From: Labia minor
Taxonomy: Eukaryota; Arthropoda; Insecta; Dermaptera; Spongiphoridae
Length of the DNA: 64,000 nucleotides
Direction: 5' to 3'
Assembly: GCA_963082975.1 (NCBI GenBank)
Contig: OY720346.1
Location: forward strand, 41,071,787 to 41,135,786
Shown one piece after another: positions 34,561 to 45,918 of the stretch (its first letter is position 1; each line of letters starts with the position of its first letter). The position numbers and the translations under genes were made by a program. Under the pieces are notes generated by a model. It had not been told where the DNA came from. It saw only the letters and a program-made list of their open reading frames with translations, and made no database searches.

Positions 34561-35157
34561 ACTATCTCGTAGATAGTATTGCGATCACGAAAATTTTCGA
34601 TGTTGAGATTTTGATGTTTTTATACGTTTTGAAGGTTCCTGAATCATTTTCACTAAGGTGGAGAAAAATGTCTGTGTGTGTGTATGTGTGTATGTATGTA
34701 TGTAACCAAGATTACGCAAAAACGGTTTGAGCTAGAATGATTAAATTTGGTACATGAGCATTATTCAAAATTCGTAGTTTTCTATCAACTTTTGAGAAAT
34801 GTAGCTCAACCGGAAGAGGGTCATTACTTATAACGTTTTGATTTTTTTTTTCCTCTAAAGTGACCGTAAAAATAAAGATCTATGTTTGATAATTTTTCAC
34901 ATGATTAATAATTGTATAAAACTACTATATATAGAATTTCAGCTTGATTGATTCGCTGAAAATACCAGAATTAATTTTTTAACACTGCAAATCTCACGCG
35001 CCAACACGTGACGTGGTGCCATCAACAAAAAGTCAAACATGCGGTGGTTTAATAAATATTATTGATTAATTTTAATTTATAATTTAATTAATTTAAATTA
35101 ATGTATGTTATTTAATCTAATTCAAATTTGCGAGATAATCGAGTGGAGACACTCCAG
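34561..35157 (+). mobile_element. HL-A repeat, copy 4
   Basis: Complete: ACTATCTCGTAGATAGTATT start, TTGCGATCACGAAAATTTTC, a TGTATGTGTGTATGTATG tract, and end GATAATCGAGTGGAGACACTCC. It lies in the intron after 34445. Confidence 0.8.
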
Positions 35158-35325
35158 CTAATTTAAAATGGGAAACAAACCGATTGCTTTCAAAACTATT
35201 GTTTACAAGTACCTATTTAAGAGTATAAAATATAAAGGAGGAGTGATATGATATTAATGAACAAAGAAATTAACTAGTTTTTTAAATTAAAATTAGATTA
35301 TAAAAACAGTATATGTTTTATAAGT

Positions 35326-35340
35326 TGATTTATTTTTTTA
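35326..35340 (-). terminator. Probable polyadenylation signal of the CFAP73/CCDC42-like gene
   Basis: The reverse strand reads AAAAAATAAATC about 70 nt after the stop codon at 35405-35407. Confidence 0.5.
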
Positions 35341-35404
35341 CAATTATAAGTTCTGATAATGGTCTTGTAAATGTTTCTGATTGAATTGAAAAAGTTTAGT
35401 TTTT

Positions 35405-35680
35405 TCATTTCACTTGTTGGTTATTTTCTTCTTGTAAAGCCATCTTTACAGTTTTTGCAATTGCTTTATATGATTTTTGAATAACATTCAATTGTCCAAG
35501 TGTTTCAGATCGTGAGAGGCGAATTGGCAACCCTTTGCGTTTACATATCTGTTGATAGACATTCCAACACGATTTCATAATAAAATTATCCACATATTTT
35601 CTTTTACTTGCCATCATTTTGATACGTATAATTGTTTGTTCCCAAAAATCTGCCATTTGTTTTGCATATTCAGATCTTTT
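35405..35680 (-). CDS. CFAP73/CCDC42: CFAP73/CCDC42-like protein, last exon
   Basis: Encodes 91 aa to the stop, preceded by the acceptor TTTTTACAAG. It starts KRSEYAKQMADFWEQ, matching the point in CCDC42/CFAP73 proteins where a coiled coil reaches a conserved FWE segment, and continues with the helical C-terminal region (...NFIMKSCWNVYQQICKR, then LNVIQKSYKAI). Phase 0 at its 5' end agrees with the donor at 45114. These proteins are axonemal: algal CFAP73 belongs to the MIA complex that tunes inner-arm dyneins, and mammalian CCDC42 is needed for sperm. Assignment rests on recognised similarity and would need an alignment to separate CFAP73 from CCDC42. Confidence 0.7.
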   Translation of the reverse strand, partial: KRSEYAKQMADFWEQTIIRIKMMASKRKYVDNFIMKSCWNVYQQICKRKGLPIRLSRSETLGQLNVIQKSYKAIAKTVKMALQEENNQQVK

Positions 35681-36089
35681 CTTGTAAAAATAAGAAAAAA
35701 GCAAAATGTCAACAAATATTAATAAAATAAAATGAATATTTTTAAATACTTAGTTATTTCTTAAAATAGAAAAATAGATTAATAAGAAGATTGTTTATAG
35801 GAAAACCATTTAAGAAACATATAATGCAGGGTTATAAACAAGGTAGACTTACTTACAATTGAAATGTGAACGTGAATGAGTTAGTATCGAGGGTGATAAT
35901 ATATATATGGTAATAGTAGACGAATGTGTATTTATTTGATTATGATTATCAATGATTATTCTTTTAGTTTAAAGATTATATCATTTTTTCCAATTTTCGA
36001 AATATCATTTCATTTTAATTGTATGAGATAGAAGTAAAAATGTTAATATAAAAGTTAATTAATTTTCTATTTTATAATCATATAATATA

Positions 36090-36500
36090 TATTTATTAGA
36101 GTATTTGAGAATAGGATCCTTCGCAGCATTTATGGGTCAAAAAAAGATAAGGTCATTGGGGAATGGCGGAGATTGCATAACGAGTAATTGCATGACCTCT
36201 ATTCATCTCCAGAAATAGTTAAGGTTATAAAATGGAAAAGGCTGCGTTATAGGCAGGGCAGGTGACTAGAATGGGAGAAGAAAGAATGGCGAAATATATA
36301 GTAGTGAGTAGACCGTTTGGGAAACGTCCGCTTGGAAGACCAAGGAAGCGGTGGGGAAACAATGTAGGAAGAATAGTGAGCTCGTGAGAGAGATGGGAGA
36401 GGGTAGGAGTTGGATGGTTATGGCTCAGTAAAGAGACACTTGGAGAAATATGGTTGCTGCGGCCAAGAACTATCGAGTTCCGTATGGCCATATATATATA
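36090..36500 (+). pseudogene. LINE (RTE/CR1-like) 3' fragment
   Basis: Broken frames read RVFENRILRSIYG..., EWRRLHNE and LHDLYSSPEIV, the conserved C-terminal end of this reverse-transcriptase family. Several stops and frameshifts. It ends in a TA microsatellite (~36487-36508). 5'-truncated. Confidence 0.75.
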
Positions 36501-36993
36501 TATATATAAATTATATTTTATTTCTCGTTCTCCTACAATACTTCCTGTTGTTCTCTCAATTTTTGATATTAATTTTTAATAAAATTATTTCAACTTTGAA
36601 ATTTTGATTACTTTTTTTCATTTTAACGCTCATATATAATTTAAAAAACTGGAAAGAAAAGATAAAAATGAAATAACAACTTAAAATCCTACTACTCTCT
36701 AAACTCAAGATAAATAAAAAATAAATTATCTTCCTTAAAGATGTTTGTCTTTTTAAATTGACTTACGAACAAGTAGAAGTAAGGATAACTAAGGGCGAAG
36801 GGGGATGGATGGCGAGAGTTGAGAGTAGGCAGGGATGCTGGATGAAAAAAGAAAAACACTCTATTAACGTGTGGCGTAACAAGTTATTAACCAGAGGGCA
36901 TTAGCTTAATGGATATAATTAAATTTCAATTAAAGAAACAAGTTCAATTAATTTTATTCTTCTCATTTTTGTTAACTTTTTCACTTTCTAAGA

Positions 36994-37016
36994 TATATAT
37001 ATATATATATATATAA
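36994..37016. repeat. (TA)n microsatellite
   Basis: Pure TA run. Confidence 0.9.
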
Positions 37017-37164
37017 AGGTGGCTCTTAAAGAGTTTTTTATTGAAAATTAATTTTTAATTACTAATTCTTAAATTAGAAAATGATAATAATTTTTGTAAA
37101 GTAATACAAAAATTGGAAATTAATTTAATTTGTATAAAAATACATGTTAAATTAACATGTCTTT

Positions 37165-37490
37165 TGAATCAGGTAATTGTATGACCTCTATGCATCTCCA
37201 GACATAGTTAGGATTAAAAAATCGAGAAGGCTGCGATGAGCATGTTACGTGGCTAGAATGGGAGAGGAAAGAATATCGAAAAATATATTTGTGGGGATAC
37301 CGATTGGGAAACGTCCGGTTGGAAGACCAAGGACACTGTGGGTGGACAATGTAGGAAGGGACGTGAGAGAGATAGGAGAGGGAAGAAGTTGGATGGTTAT
37401 GACTAAGGATAAAGACACTTGGAGAAATGTGGTTTCTGCAGCCAAGAACTTTCGAGTCCCGTAGAGCCACAGAGATAGATAGATAGAGAT
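37165..37490 (+). pseudogene. LINE (RTE/CR1-like) 3' fragment with GATA tail
   Basis: The best preserved copy: it reads MARMGEERISKNIFVGIPIG, then KRPVGRPRTLWVDNVGRDV and the end RNVVSAAKNFRVP-stop, followed by CCACAGAGATAGATAGATAG. About 70 codons are intact, with the rest of the element missing upstream. Confidence 0.8.
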
Positions 37491-37796
37491 TTGTTTCAGA
37501 TAAATAATGACCCAAATTGAGACTATTGGATTTTTGTTTTTACAAATTTTAATAATTTTAAAGGATATTTTTTTATATTTATCGTTATATGTATCGTTTT
37601 TGGGTCTTTATAGACATAGATAAGAATTTTTTGAAGAGTTTAAATAGTTATAATAAAAATTTGTTAAGAATTTATTTAAAAAAAAAAAATTATTTTTGAT
37701 TAACAACTCTAATTTTAGTCAATGTTTTAAATTAATTCATAATTTTATTTATTTTAATGTAATTGTAAAAAAACATTTTTATATCGGCAATTACAG

Positions 37797-37917
37797 TGCT
37801 ACAAACATTATATCTACTCAAGCTGAAAGGAAATCTCCCAGTTCAATGCAGGTCCAATGTATTGGAAATTTAGTTCAATATAAAGAACCATTTTGGTTGC
37901 CAGGTTCGATCAAAAGG
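37797..37917 (+). CDS. Internal exon of an unrecognised plus-strand gene
   Basis: Clean splice frame: acceptor CGGCAATTACAG, 121 nt open, donor AGG/GTAAAT. The peptide ends ...VQYKEPFWLPGSIKR. It begins with one codon base and ends in phase 0, fitting both neighbours (34249-34445 and 38434-38595). It lies within the long intron of the minus-strand CFAP73-like gene. No family recognised; the WLPGSIKR string could suit a Tudor-like barrel but this is only a guess. Confidence 0.6.
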
Positions 37918-38433
37918 GTAAATATCATTATAAAAAGTCTCTAAGTTCCCACTAGAGATAGTGATGATTTTTATAAATAGATTTTTTTTATTAATCTTGT
38001 TTTGCCTCCCATCCAATTCTCCCATCGTCCCTTGTTGATTGCAATTTTTCATTTTTCATTCTCTACATTGACCAGGTGTTTCAATATAATTGTGTCCTAA
38101 AGTTTTTTTTTATTTATGGTTAAAATACTGATTCATGTTAGAATTAATTAATATTATAAGTAATATTAAAACTAAGTGAGAGTGAATAAAAAATCCCATT
38201 TGTATTTCTTTTTTTTTATAAAAAATGCATCCCCTAGTTTTATAATCTTTTTTTTTTAATTGGAGTTGATAACCATCCATCAACTTTTATCATCTGATTT
38301 TTATTCCATTTTAATAGACCAACTTGAAAAGTGTATAAAACGACATGACATTAAAAAATATTAATTAATATTTTATCACCCTCTGAGTATTGATAAAATA
38401 AAAAATTAAAATTTATTTTTTCTGATTAACTAG

Positions 38434-38595
38434 TTAGGAAACATAGCTACATTTTATGGATGGTATAGCATTACAAATTTCCGTTACGATTTAATAGCAC
38501 CATTAAATATCAAAATTGATGTTAATTTCACTCAATTGTGCGAAGCAAAGTATTTAAAATTAGGCTTACAAATTAATAAAATGAAATGTAAATAA
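38434..38595 (+). CDS. Last exon of the unrecognised plus-strand gene
   Basis: 53 codons and a stop after the acceptor CTGATTAACTAG. Reads LGNIATFYGWYSITNFRYDL, then FTQLCEAKYLKLGLQI. Aromatic-rich and coding-like. Phase 0 at the start fits the donor at 37918. A possible polyadenylation signal (CAATAAAC) lies at ~38868-38875. Together with the upstream exons it gives at least ~160 aa. The 5' end of the gene was not found. Confidence 0.6.
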   Translation, partial: LGNIATFYGWYSITNFRYDLIAPLNIKIDVNFTQLCEAKYLKLGLQINKMKCK

Positions 38596-38599
38596 GTTT

Positions 38600-39115
38600 A
38601 CAATATAAATGTTTAAAACAAAGATTGACAGATCCTCCATTACCATATAAATATAAAATATACTTCTATCAAGATAGATAATTTGATCAATATATTAAAA
38701 TCAATTAAAAATGAATCCGTTCCCCTCTCTATATTCTTCAATCATCCGAATAGTTAGAATACGTATTTAGTAAATTTAAACATAGCGTTTCACACAGCAC
38801 CTCTTGTGTGGGAAATTTTCTGGCTTTTGTGTGCTATTGCTTTCATAATTTCAATAAACAAAAATATTAACCATCTCCCTTCTTTCCTTTCATTGAAAAT
38901 CTCAAACAATATTATAAAAAGGTTTTTTTTATTGTTTGTTTGCTTTATCATTTAAGAAATTTTAAAAAGTTATCAAATGTAATTTTAATCACAACTATGT
39001 AAACATTTTTTTATTTTTTATCGTTAAATACAAATTTTTCTTTTTAAGATTACAGAAATCATTTACTAGATTAGAAACTAGGTTTTACTAATGTTAGGCA
39101 AGTGAATAATATATA
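38600..39115. other. 3' flank, A+T-rich
   Basis: Only the possible polyadenylation signal mentioned for the upstream exon. Confidence 0.4.
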
Positions 39116-39119
39116 TATA

Positions 39120-39470
39120 AAGTCCCTGAGGATCACGCAGAGTTTTTTTAATTAACACACTATGAGCGGGGCGGGTATTTGTACCCGTTGCGGGGACTGC
39201 CACTTATAAGCGGGGCGGGTATTTATACCCGTTACCACTTATATAATATATATTTTCCCTTGTGTCACTTAAATTTACTTATTTTAAACGATAACTAATA
39301 TATATCCCTTATATAAGTGGCCACGGGTATAAATACCCGCTCCGCTTATAAGTGGCAGTCCCCGCAACGGGTACAAATACCCGCCCCGCTCATAGTGTGT
39401 TAATTATTGAATTTCCCTAGACCCGAGCTAGAGTCTTCAGTGTGGTAGACAGTCGTGCTAACTTTTTTAA
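39120..39470 (-). mobile_element. tRNA-derived SINE, interrupted by a piggyBac-like MITE
   Basis: Its flanks (CCCTGAGGATCACGCAGAG before, ATTGAATTTCCCTAGACC and TCTTCAGTGTGGTAGACAG after) match the uninterrupted copy at 54221-54345. Read on the minus strand, the head resembles a tRNA (GTGGTTTAGTGGTTAGC-type A-box in the better copies). Confidence 0.6.
39156..39399. mobile_element. piggyBac-like MITE, almost wholly palindromic
   Basis: About 90 bp terminal inverted repeats, near-perfect, start CACACTATGAGCGGGGCGGG, with internal GGGTATTTGTACCCG palindromes. Flanked on both sides by TTAA (39152-39155, 39400-39403), the piggyBac target. Non-coding; GC-rich against A+T-rich flanks. Confidence 0.85.
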
Positions 39471-39488
39471 ATTTTTAAGTTTAAAAAA

Positions 39489-39530
39489 ATCTGGAGTGTT
39501 TCTACTCGACTTCTCTCGCAAATTCTATAT
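39489..39530 (-). mobile_element. HL-A terminal fragment
   Basis: CTGGAGTGTTTCTACTCGAC then TCTCGCAAAT, the hairpin end only, diverged. Confidence 0.6.
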
Positions 39531-40002
39531 TTGAAAATTAATTAAAATTTTATTCTATCTGATCATTGGATTTAAGGTATTTAACATAATTTTCACTGAT
39601 AAAATTTTATTGAAATAAAAAGACTTTGGCTTAATGAAAAATCACCAGTAGGAAACTTGCGAACCATTCTCTATGTTTGGGTGTACACTGATGCGATACA
39701 ATGTTGCTAGTCATGATTTTATGCAACTTCCCTCGATCATTATACTCACGTTGTTAATCTAAACGTTTTTATATAACAGTGCTGAAAATTAATTTTATAT
39801 GAGTCCTTGGACAAAGCCTGGACAAAAAATACATATTATATTTAAATATGATTAGACATTGAACAAAATATTTTAACTAACAAAATTTGTGTCTAATCCA
39901 TAAAAAATTTTTGAAATATATCTATTAGGGAGTTTTTGAATTGATAAATATATTATATATTATATATATGAGATATATGACCATATATATATATGACTCT
40001 TC

Positions 40003-40040
40003 AGTGGTTAAGTGGTTAGCACGACAGATAAAATTTAAAA
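40003..40040 (+). mobile_element. SINE head fragment
   Basis: GACTCTTCAGTGGTTAAGTG and GTTAGCACGACAG match the heads of the copies at 52812 and 54345 (-). It breaks off into poly-A. Confidence 0.6.
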
Positions 40041-40305
40041 AAAAATTGTATCACAAATACAATTCTCATCCTCCCCCTCCACTATAAACATTCCCCCGTC
40101 CGCCATTCTCCACCAATATATAGACTAGGTTTTTCTTTATATATAGCCTTTTACTACTCAGTAAGTCAAATAAAAAAAAAATTATTTAAAAATATGTAGA
40201 ATATAAATAATAAAATTCGCTGTAAAAATAATAATGTAAACGTATACTAATTACGACCACAAATCACCAATTGTTTATTGTAAACCCTTTGTTATGTATC
40301 ACAAA

Positions 40306-43300
40306 TTGACATTATAAGATACATTATACTATCTCGCCAGAGATTAAAAATTGTATAAAACTGCTATATATAGAGAATTTCAGCTTGATTGAATCGCTCA
40401 ACGAACCGGAATTATATTTTTACCGACTGACGATAGTAAGGGAGGTATTGTTAAATTTTCTAACACGTTGACTGCCAATCACGCAGCAGCAAGTGACGTG
40501 GTGTCATCAACAAAGAGCCAAACATGTTGAGGTGTTCTGTCTCAGAAGCCAGTTTAAAATTAAATTTCTCGTTATTTTTCAATGTATTGAAGGAAGTTAA
40601 TATAAAAAATGGCAATATAAATGTGTATACGATTATAAAATAATATCCCTGTTTAAACCATATTCAAATTGTACTATTCATATAAATATATGTAATTGTA
40701 TACACATTTATATCCCATATAAGAGATGTAATGGGTACATCAATTGCTACGTCCCGCCGAGTAAGTGGTTACCTATTTAATTTTTATCAAAATTATATGA
40801 TAAAAGTTAAATGCAGCTAAAAGCAGTTGAAAACTAATCCTATTTCATAAATTTGCGCAACTTACAAAAATATAGTATTAAAAGACCAGGGAAGTCGATG
40901 TATTGCACATAAAGGTCATAATTGATAGTACCGGGACCCCGAGCCTCGGCTCGGTACTTAAGTTAAAAAAAATGATTCATTATTATTGGGTTTGGCTGGT
41001 AATATTAATACCTGGGACACCGAGCTGTCGCTCGACCCTTTAAAAAATATTAATCTACAATTAATTATTTATTACAATTATTAAATGTTGCATCATTGCA
41101 TCAATCTGATTAAAATGAATTGAACTGGGGTCCTCAATAATACAAACAAACAATTTTAGCTAGCATAATAAGATTAATCCAAGTAATATCGTCTATTTCT
41201 ATTCGACACTATTTTCAGTTATGAAATGAACAGTCAGTAGAGAGTAAAAAAATTGTAATTGAAGACCGTTGTTTTTAAAAATAATTAAATTATTTTATAG
41301 ATTATAAAATAAAAATTATTGTATTAACATTAAAAATATTGAAATAAAAAAATAATAGTTTGATTTAATAAACTAAAATATTATAAACATTTTTAATGTG
41401 AATTTCTCAGGGAGGTAGGGAGCCCAATTCATTTAACCATCCATGTTGTATAAGGAATCTTAATTTCTTAACACTCCGTTTTTTCAAATTTAAAATAGAG
41501 GGAGAGAAAGAGTTTCAATTATATTCGAATAGTCTATATATTCTATATATGAGTATTTTTTTTTTCTGAATTTAATACCAAGTTGATTTTCAAAATTTTC
41601 TATTCTTTATGCATATGATTGATTACATGTGTTAAAATTTAAACAAATTCAAATATTCTAATTTATAAATTTATATAAAATTTAATATTATTTTTTCGAG
41701 ACTAATGGCAAATACCGGTGGCCCTAGTCAGAGCAAGAGAAGACTCCTTTTGGTAGCGGCCCAGTCGATGATGTTATATGGATCGGAGATTTGGGCTTTA
41801 CAACTATATTTTAAGTGAAAAAATGATTTCTTGGTTATATAAAAATTAAAATATGATTCTTTATATCTTTATTATACAGAAAAGTAGGCGTGTTAATATA
41901 AAATATATACCTGGGACACCGAACTATCACTCGACCCTTTAACCAATTTATACAATTTATTTTTATATACTTTAAAAATTTTACAATTTTTTAATTATTT
42001 ATTATAATTGTTAAATGGGATTTCTAAAAATGACCCATTAAAAATTTGTTTCCTAAAATATTTCAAATTAATTAAAATAAATTGTATAAATGTTCATTTA
42101 TAAAATCTATATATCTGTGTGTCTGTTTGTCGATTTTTTAAATTTTGATTTTGGATTCGATTAGAGCTTAAAATGTGTAAATGTAAAGTGGTCTTGGTTT
42201 TTTTAAAATTCGTTTGGGAACATGGTCAAATCGGCAGTCAAAGTTGAAAATTCCCCATATATTATAACTACTGTAATTAGTATTATTATAATGTAAAATT
42301 ATAAAGAAAAAATGTTTAGACATTATTATAGACATTTTCATTCTGTAAATTAAATAATTTTATTTCATTTAAATAAATATCTATTTTTAAATATTTTTTT
42401 CTCTCTACATTATTTATCTAATTCTCACAATATATTAAGATCATACCGGGACCCCGAGCCTCGGCTCTGTAATTAAGTTAAAAAAAAAAATTCATTATTA
42501 TTGATAAATATATATCGTAATTTATAATTATAAAATATTATTAAAATATATATTTTTAATTTTATTTCGAAATTAAATAAAAAATTTTAAAATATTTTAA
42601 ATATAAAAAAAATATTAATACAATATTCTTTAAAAAAAGGCGGGAGTCAAATTTCAATATAAATGTCATTTGTGATGTCATCAATATATAAATTAATAAT
42701 AAATAATATTAATAAATATTAAATTTAATAAAAGAACAATGAATAAATAAATATAAAATAGTAATTTATTAAAATGTAAACAATAGATAAAAAGAAAAAA
42801 AATAAGAAATTCATTATTTTCATTTTCATTTTTAAATAACGATTCACCCGGAGAGTTTCGAACCGACGAAATCCACTCGTTAAAACATCTCTCTAGCCAC
42901 TGTACTATATATGTTTAGATAAAAAATTGTCATTTTTTTACTGTCTTAGCAGGCAGATTTGATGTTTTTTATTTTATTTTTTTTTTTTTTGAGAGAGATT
43001 AATAAATATCTATATATATTTTATTAAAAATAAATATTTTTAATTTTATTTCGAAATTAAATAATAAATTTTAAAATAAAAAAAAATATTAATACAAATA
43101 AAAATGGAGGCCAATTTTGACGTTTTCCATATATAATTTTCAATTAAGAAATTAATAATGAAGCTGAATGTTTCAAGAGATATCATCAATAAAACTTAAT
43201 TTTTCTTTATAAATACTATATCTAGTGTGAATTTGAAAAAAATCGTTAGAGCGGTTTTTGAGAACCATGATATATAGATAGATAGATATATACAATTTTA

Positions 43301-43321
43301 GCTAGCATAATAAGATAAGAT
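40306..43321 (-). mobile_element. Composite rolling-circle-like element, copy 3
   Basis: Near-identical to the reverse complement of 25092-28180. It carries the same internal hairpins (40927-40958, 41008-41040, 41908-41940, 42445-42470), the RT scrap (41705-41815) and the tRNA-like segment (~42840-42905). It lacks the fifth hairpin of copy 2 and has the ~62 bp block once instead of twice. It lies in the long intron of the CFAP73-like gene. Confidence 0.8.
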
Positions 43322-43470
43322 TGATCATCATAGTATAACAAAGGAGAGAGCAGAGAACCTGAATAAATATCGCAAAAATGCATTTTAACTCATTGATTTA
43401 TTTTCATCGATGAAATATCGCAAAAATATCAACCATGATATTAAGTAAAATTTGAATTAGGCTCATTTTT

Positions 43471-44040
43471 ACTATCTCGCCAGAGATAGTATTGCGATCA
43501 CGAAAATTTTCGATGTTTTAATACGTTTTGAAGGTTCCTGAATCATTTTCACTAAGGTTGAGAAAAATGTCTGTGTGTGTGTATGTATGTAGACAAGATT
43601 ACGCAAATACGGTTTGAGCTAGAATGATGAAATTTGGTACATGGACATTATTCATAATTCATAGTTTTCTATCAACTTTTGAGAAATGTAGCTCAAGCGG
43701 AAGAGGGTCATTACCTACAACGTTTTGATTTTTTTTCCTCTAAAGTGACCGTAAAAATAAAGATATATGTTTGATAATTTTTCACATGATTAATAATTGT
43801 ATAAAACTGCTATATATAGAATTTCAGCTTGATTGATTCGCTGAAATTACCAGAATTAATTTTTTAACACTGCAAATCTCACGCGCCAACACATGACGTG
43901 GTGCCATCAACAAAAAGCCAAACATGTGCTGGTTTAATATTTATTATTTATAATTTATAATTAATTAAATTTTTTAATATAATATATTTTGTTATTTAAT
44001 CCAATTCAAATTGCGAGATAGTCGAGTGGAGACACTCCAG
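43471..44040 (+). mobile_element. HL-A repeat, copy 5
   Basis: Complete: ACTATCTCGCCAGAGATAGT start, GTGTGTGTGTATGTATG tract, hairpin end GTCGAGTGGAGACACTCCAG. Lies in the intron of the CFAP73-like gene. Confidence 0.85.
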
Positions 44041-45114
44041 CTAATTAATTTTTTAAAAACAAACAATATTATGAAAAAAATTTATTATGATGTTAAACAT
44101 GTAATTTATAACAAATTTAAAATAATAGTGGACTCTATATAATTAATGTTAAATTAATGTTGTTATATTTGTTGTTATATTTATTGTTATATTTGTTGTC
44201 ATATGAGTTACTTTGTTTTTCTTGAAATTACATAATTTCCTACTTATTATAAATCTCTCCATTGTCCACAAGCTATAGGAGGGACTTAATATAAATAAAA
44301 TATTTTAGAAGAACAAGAATAGATTTTTATGATAAAACAAATATCCCTCTTTTATCCTTCAAATAAAATACGTAAATTCAATTTAAAGTTATAAATAAAT
44401 TGTATATTAAATATTTTTTTTTATTTAATTTAAATCAATTTCTTCTAAAATAAATAATATTATAATAACTGAATTGTAATCACTTATAGTATATATATAT
44501 ATATATATAAAAGTAATGGTATTATTGTACCATACATTAAGTATACCTCTATAATATCAATATTAACATTTGTTATTTATAATGTTTAGTGTAAATGAAG
44601 TCAAATGGTTTTGATTTAAAGATATTACTTTTCATCTATTTTCACCTCTCAATATTTAAAATATATAACTTTATATATATAACTAATATAAATCTTTTTT
44701 AAATCCCTTTTATATCTAATCTCTATATTTTCCTCATATTATAAAAAAATCCACAAGTATTATTAATTATTTTTATATATACAGAGAGATTAGCGAATTA
44801 ATAATAATAATTTTCCCCTTCTCTAAGATAAAATAAATAAATATTAAATAAAATTTTTTTTTAATTCACTAACCCCTTTGAATGAATGTGTTTATTTAAA
44901 ATTAAAACATTTTTAACCACCAGTTAGTGTATATAAATATACATATATATATAAGATTTTTTTTTCATTATTCTAATTAATTGACCTCCTATTTATCTAA
45001 ATAAAGTAATATTATCCTAATCCAATCACATACCATAATATTTTCAATAAATCGTATCCTTAAACTCTCTTTAATTCCCTCATTTCCTTAATCGAATATT
45101 TATTCCGTTAATAC
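44041..45114. other. Intronic A+T-rich DNA
   Basis: A TA microsatellite at ~44489-44510 and short TTGTTATATT repeats near 44160-44200. No exon recognised. Confidence 0.45.
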
Positions 45115-45624
45115 CTGTAATTCTATAAGTTGATTATGAATTGTCATCAATCGAGTATTCTGGTTATTGAAAGCGAGGAATAAATCGTTTTTAATCTTCT
45201 CCGTGGCATCGAGATCATGAAATTGCCGATTACCAAGTCGTAGTCTCGTTTCAATCAATGACATATAACGATATAACACTTCCATTGGAATTTTATATTC
45301 CATATTTTGTCCAATATATTTTGATAAAAATTTATCATAGATCCCATTAATTTTATCTTGATGAACTAGATCGGTTTTAATTCGTTGCAATTCTTTTTCT
45401 TGTGTTTTAAGATTCATTAGGGATGCCTCAATATCATTTTGTTTTATTGATAAATCATCAATTTTCCCTTTTATACGATTTCGTTTGTCCACATTGTCTT
45501 TGATAAATAGATCATATTTACGAAAGAGGCCATGCAATGTCAATTCTTTATCAGTTAAATCCTCCCATTGAATTTCTAAATCCAGTTTCGCCTCGTCATA
45601 TTCTTTATGTTTTTTTGCCAATTT
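45115..45624 (-). CDS. CFAP73/CCDC42: CFAP73/CCDC42-like protein, coiled-coil exon
   Basis: 170 codons between acceptor TTATTTTAG (just above 45624) and donor CAG/GTATTA (45114 downward), phase 0 at both ends. The peptide is a long charged coiled coil of the DUF4200 type: an early WEDLTDKELTLHG, then KYDLFIKDNVDKRNRI, which parallels the W-E-x-L-x-x-K-E and FxxFIxxNxxKR motifs of CCDC42; later YDKFLSKYIG and LYRYMSLIETRL parallel its NKYLEKVVE and IARYKTLV positions. It joins in frame to 35405-35680 across a ~9.4 kb intron. The N-terminal ~60-70 aa expected of the family were not found in the window. Likely an axonemal dynein-arm/sperm-flagellum protein. Confidence 0.75.
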
Positions 45625-45918
45625 CTAAAATAACATTTTATTTTATAATTATTTAAAATATTTATTTGTTGATTGAAATTATTTATTTTATTTCTTTTAA
45701 TTAATCATTTAATAGGGGATAATAAATTAAGAAAATTAAAAAAAATATTATTATATAATAGTTAGAATTTATTATGATAGAAATAAAGATTATTCAGCTA
45801 ATTAAAAAAAAAATTAAAAGTTATCTATTATATTATGAATTTATCAAGAAACATAAAATACCTACTCTTAATAAAGATTAAAAAAATAAAAAATAAAAAC
45901 TACTGTCATCTTATAATA
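45625..45918. other. Intronic/upstream A+T-rich DNA
   Basis: No exon or repeat terminus recognised; ends at the mariner target TA. Confidence 0.4.
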
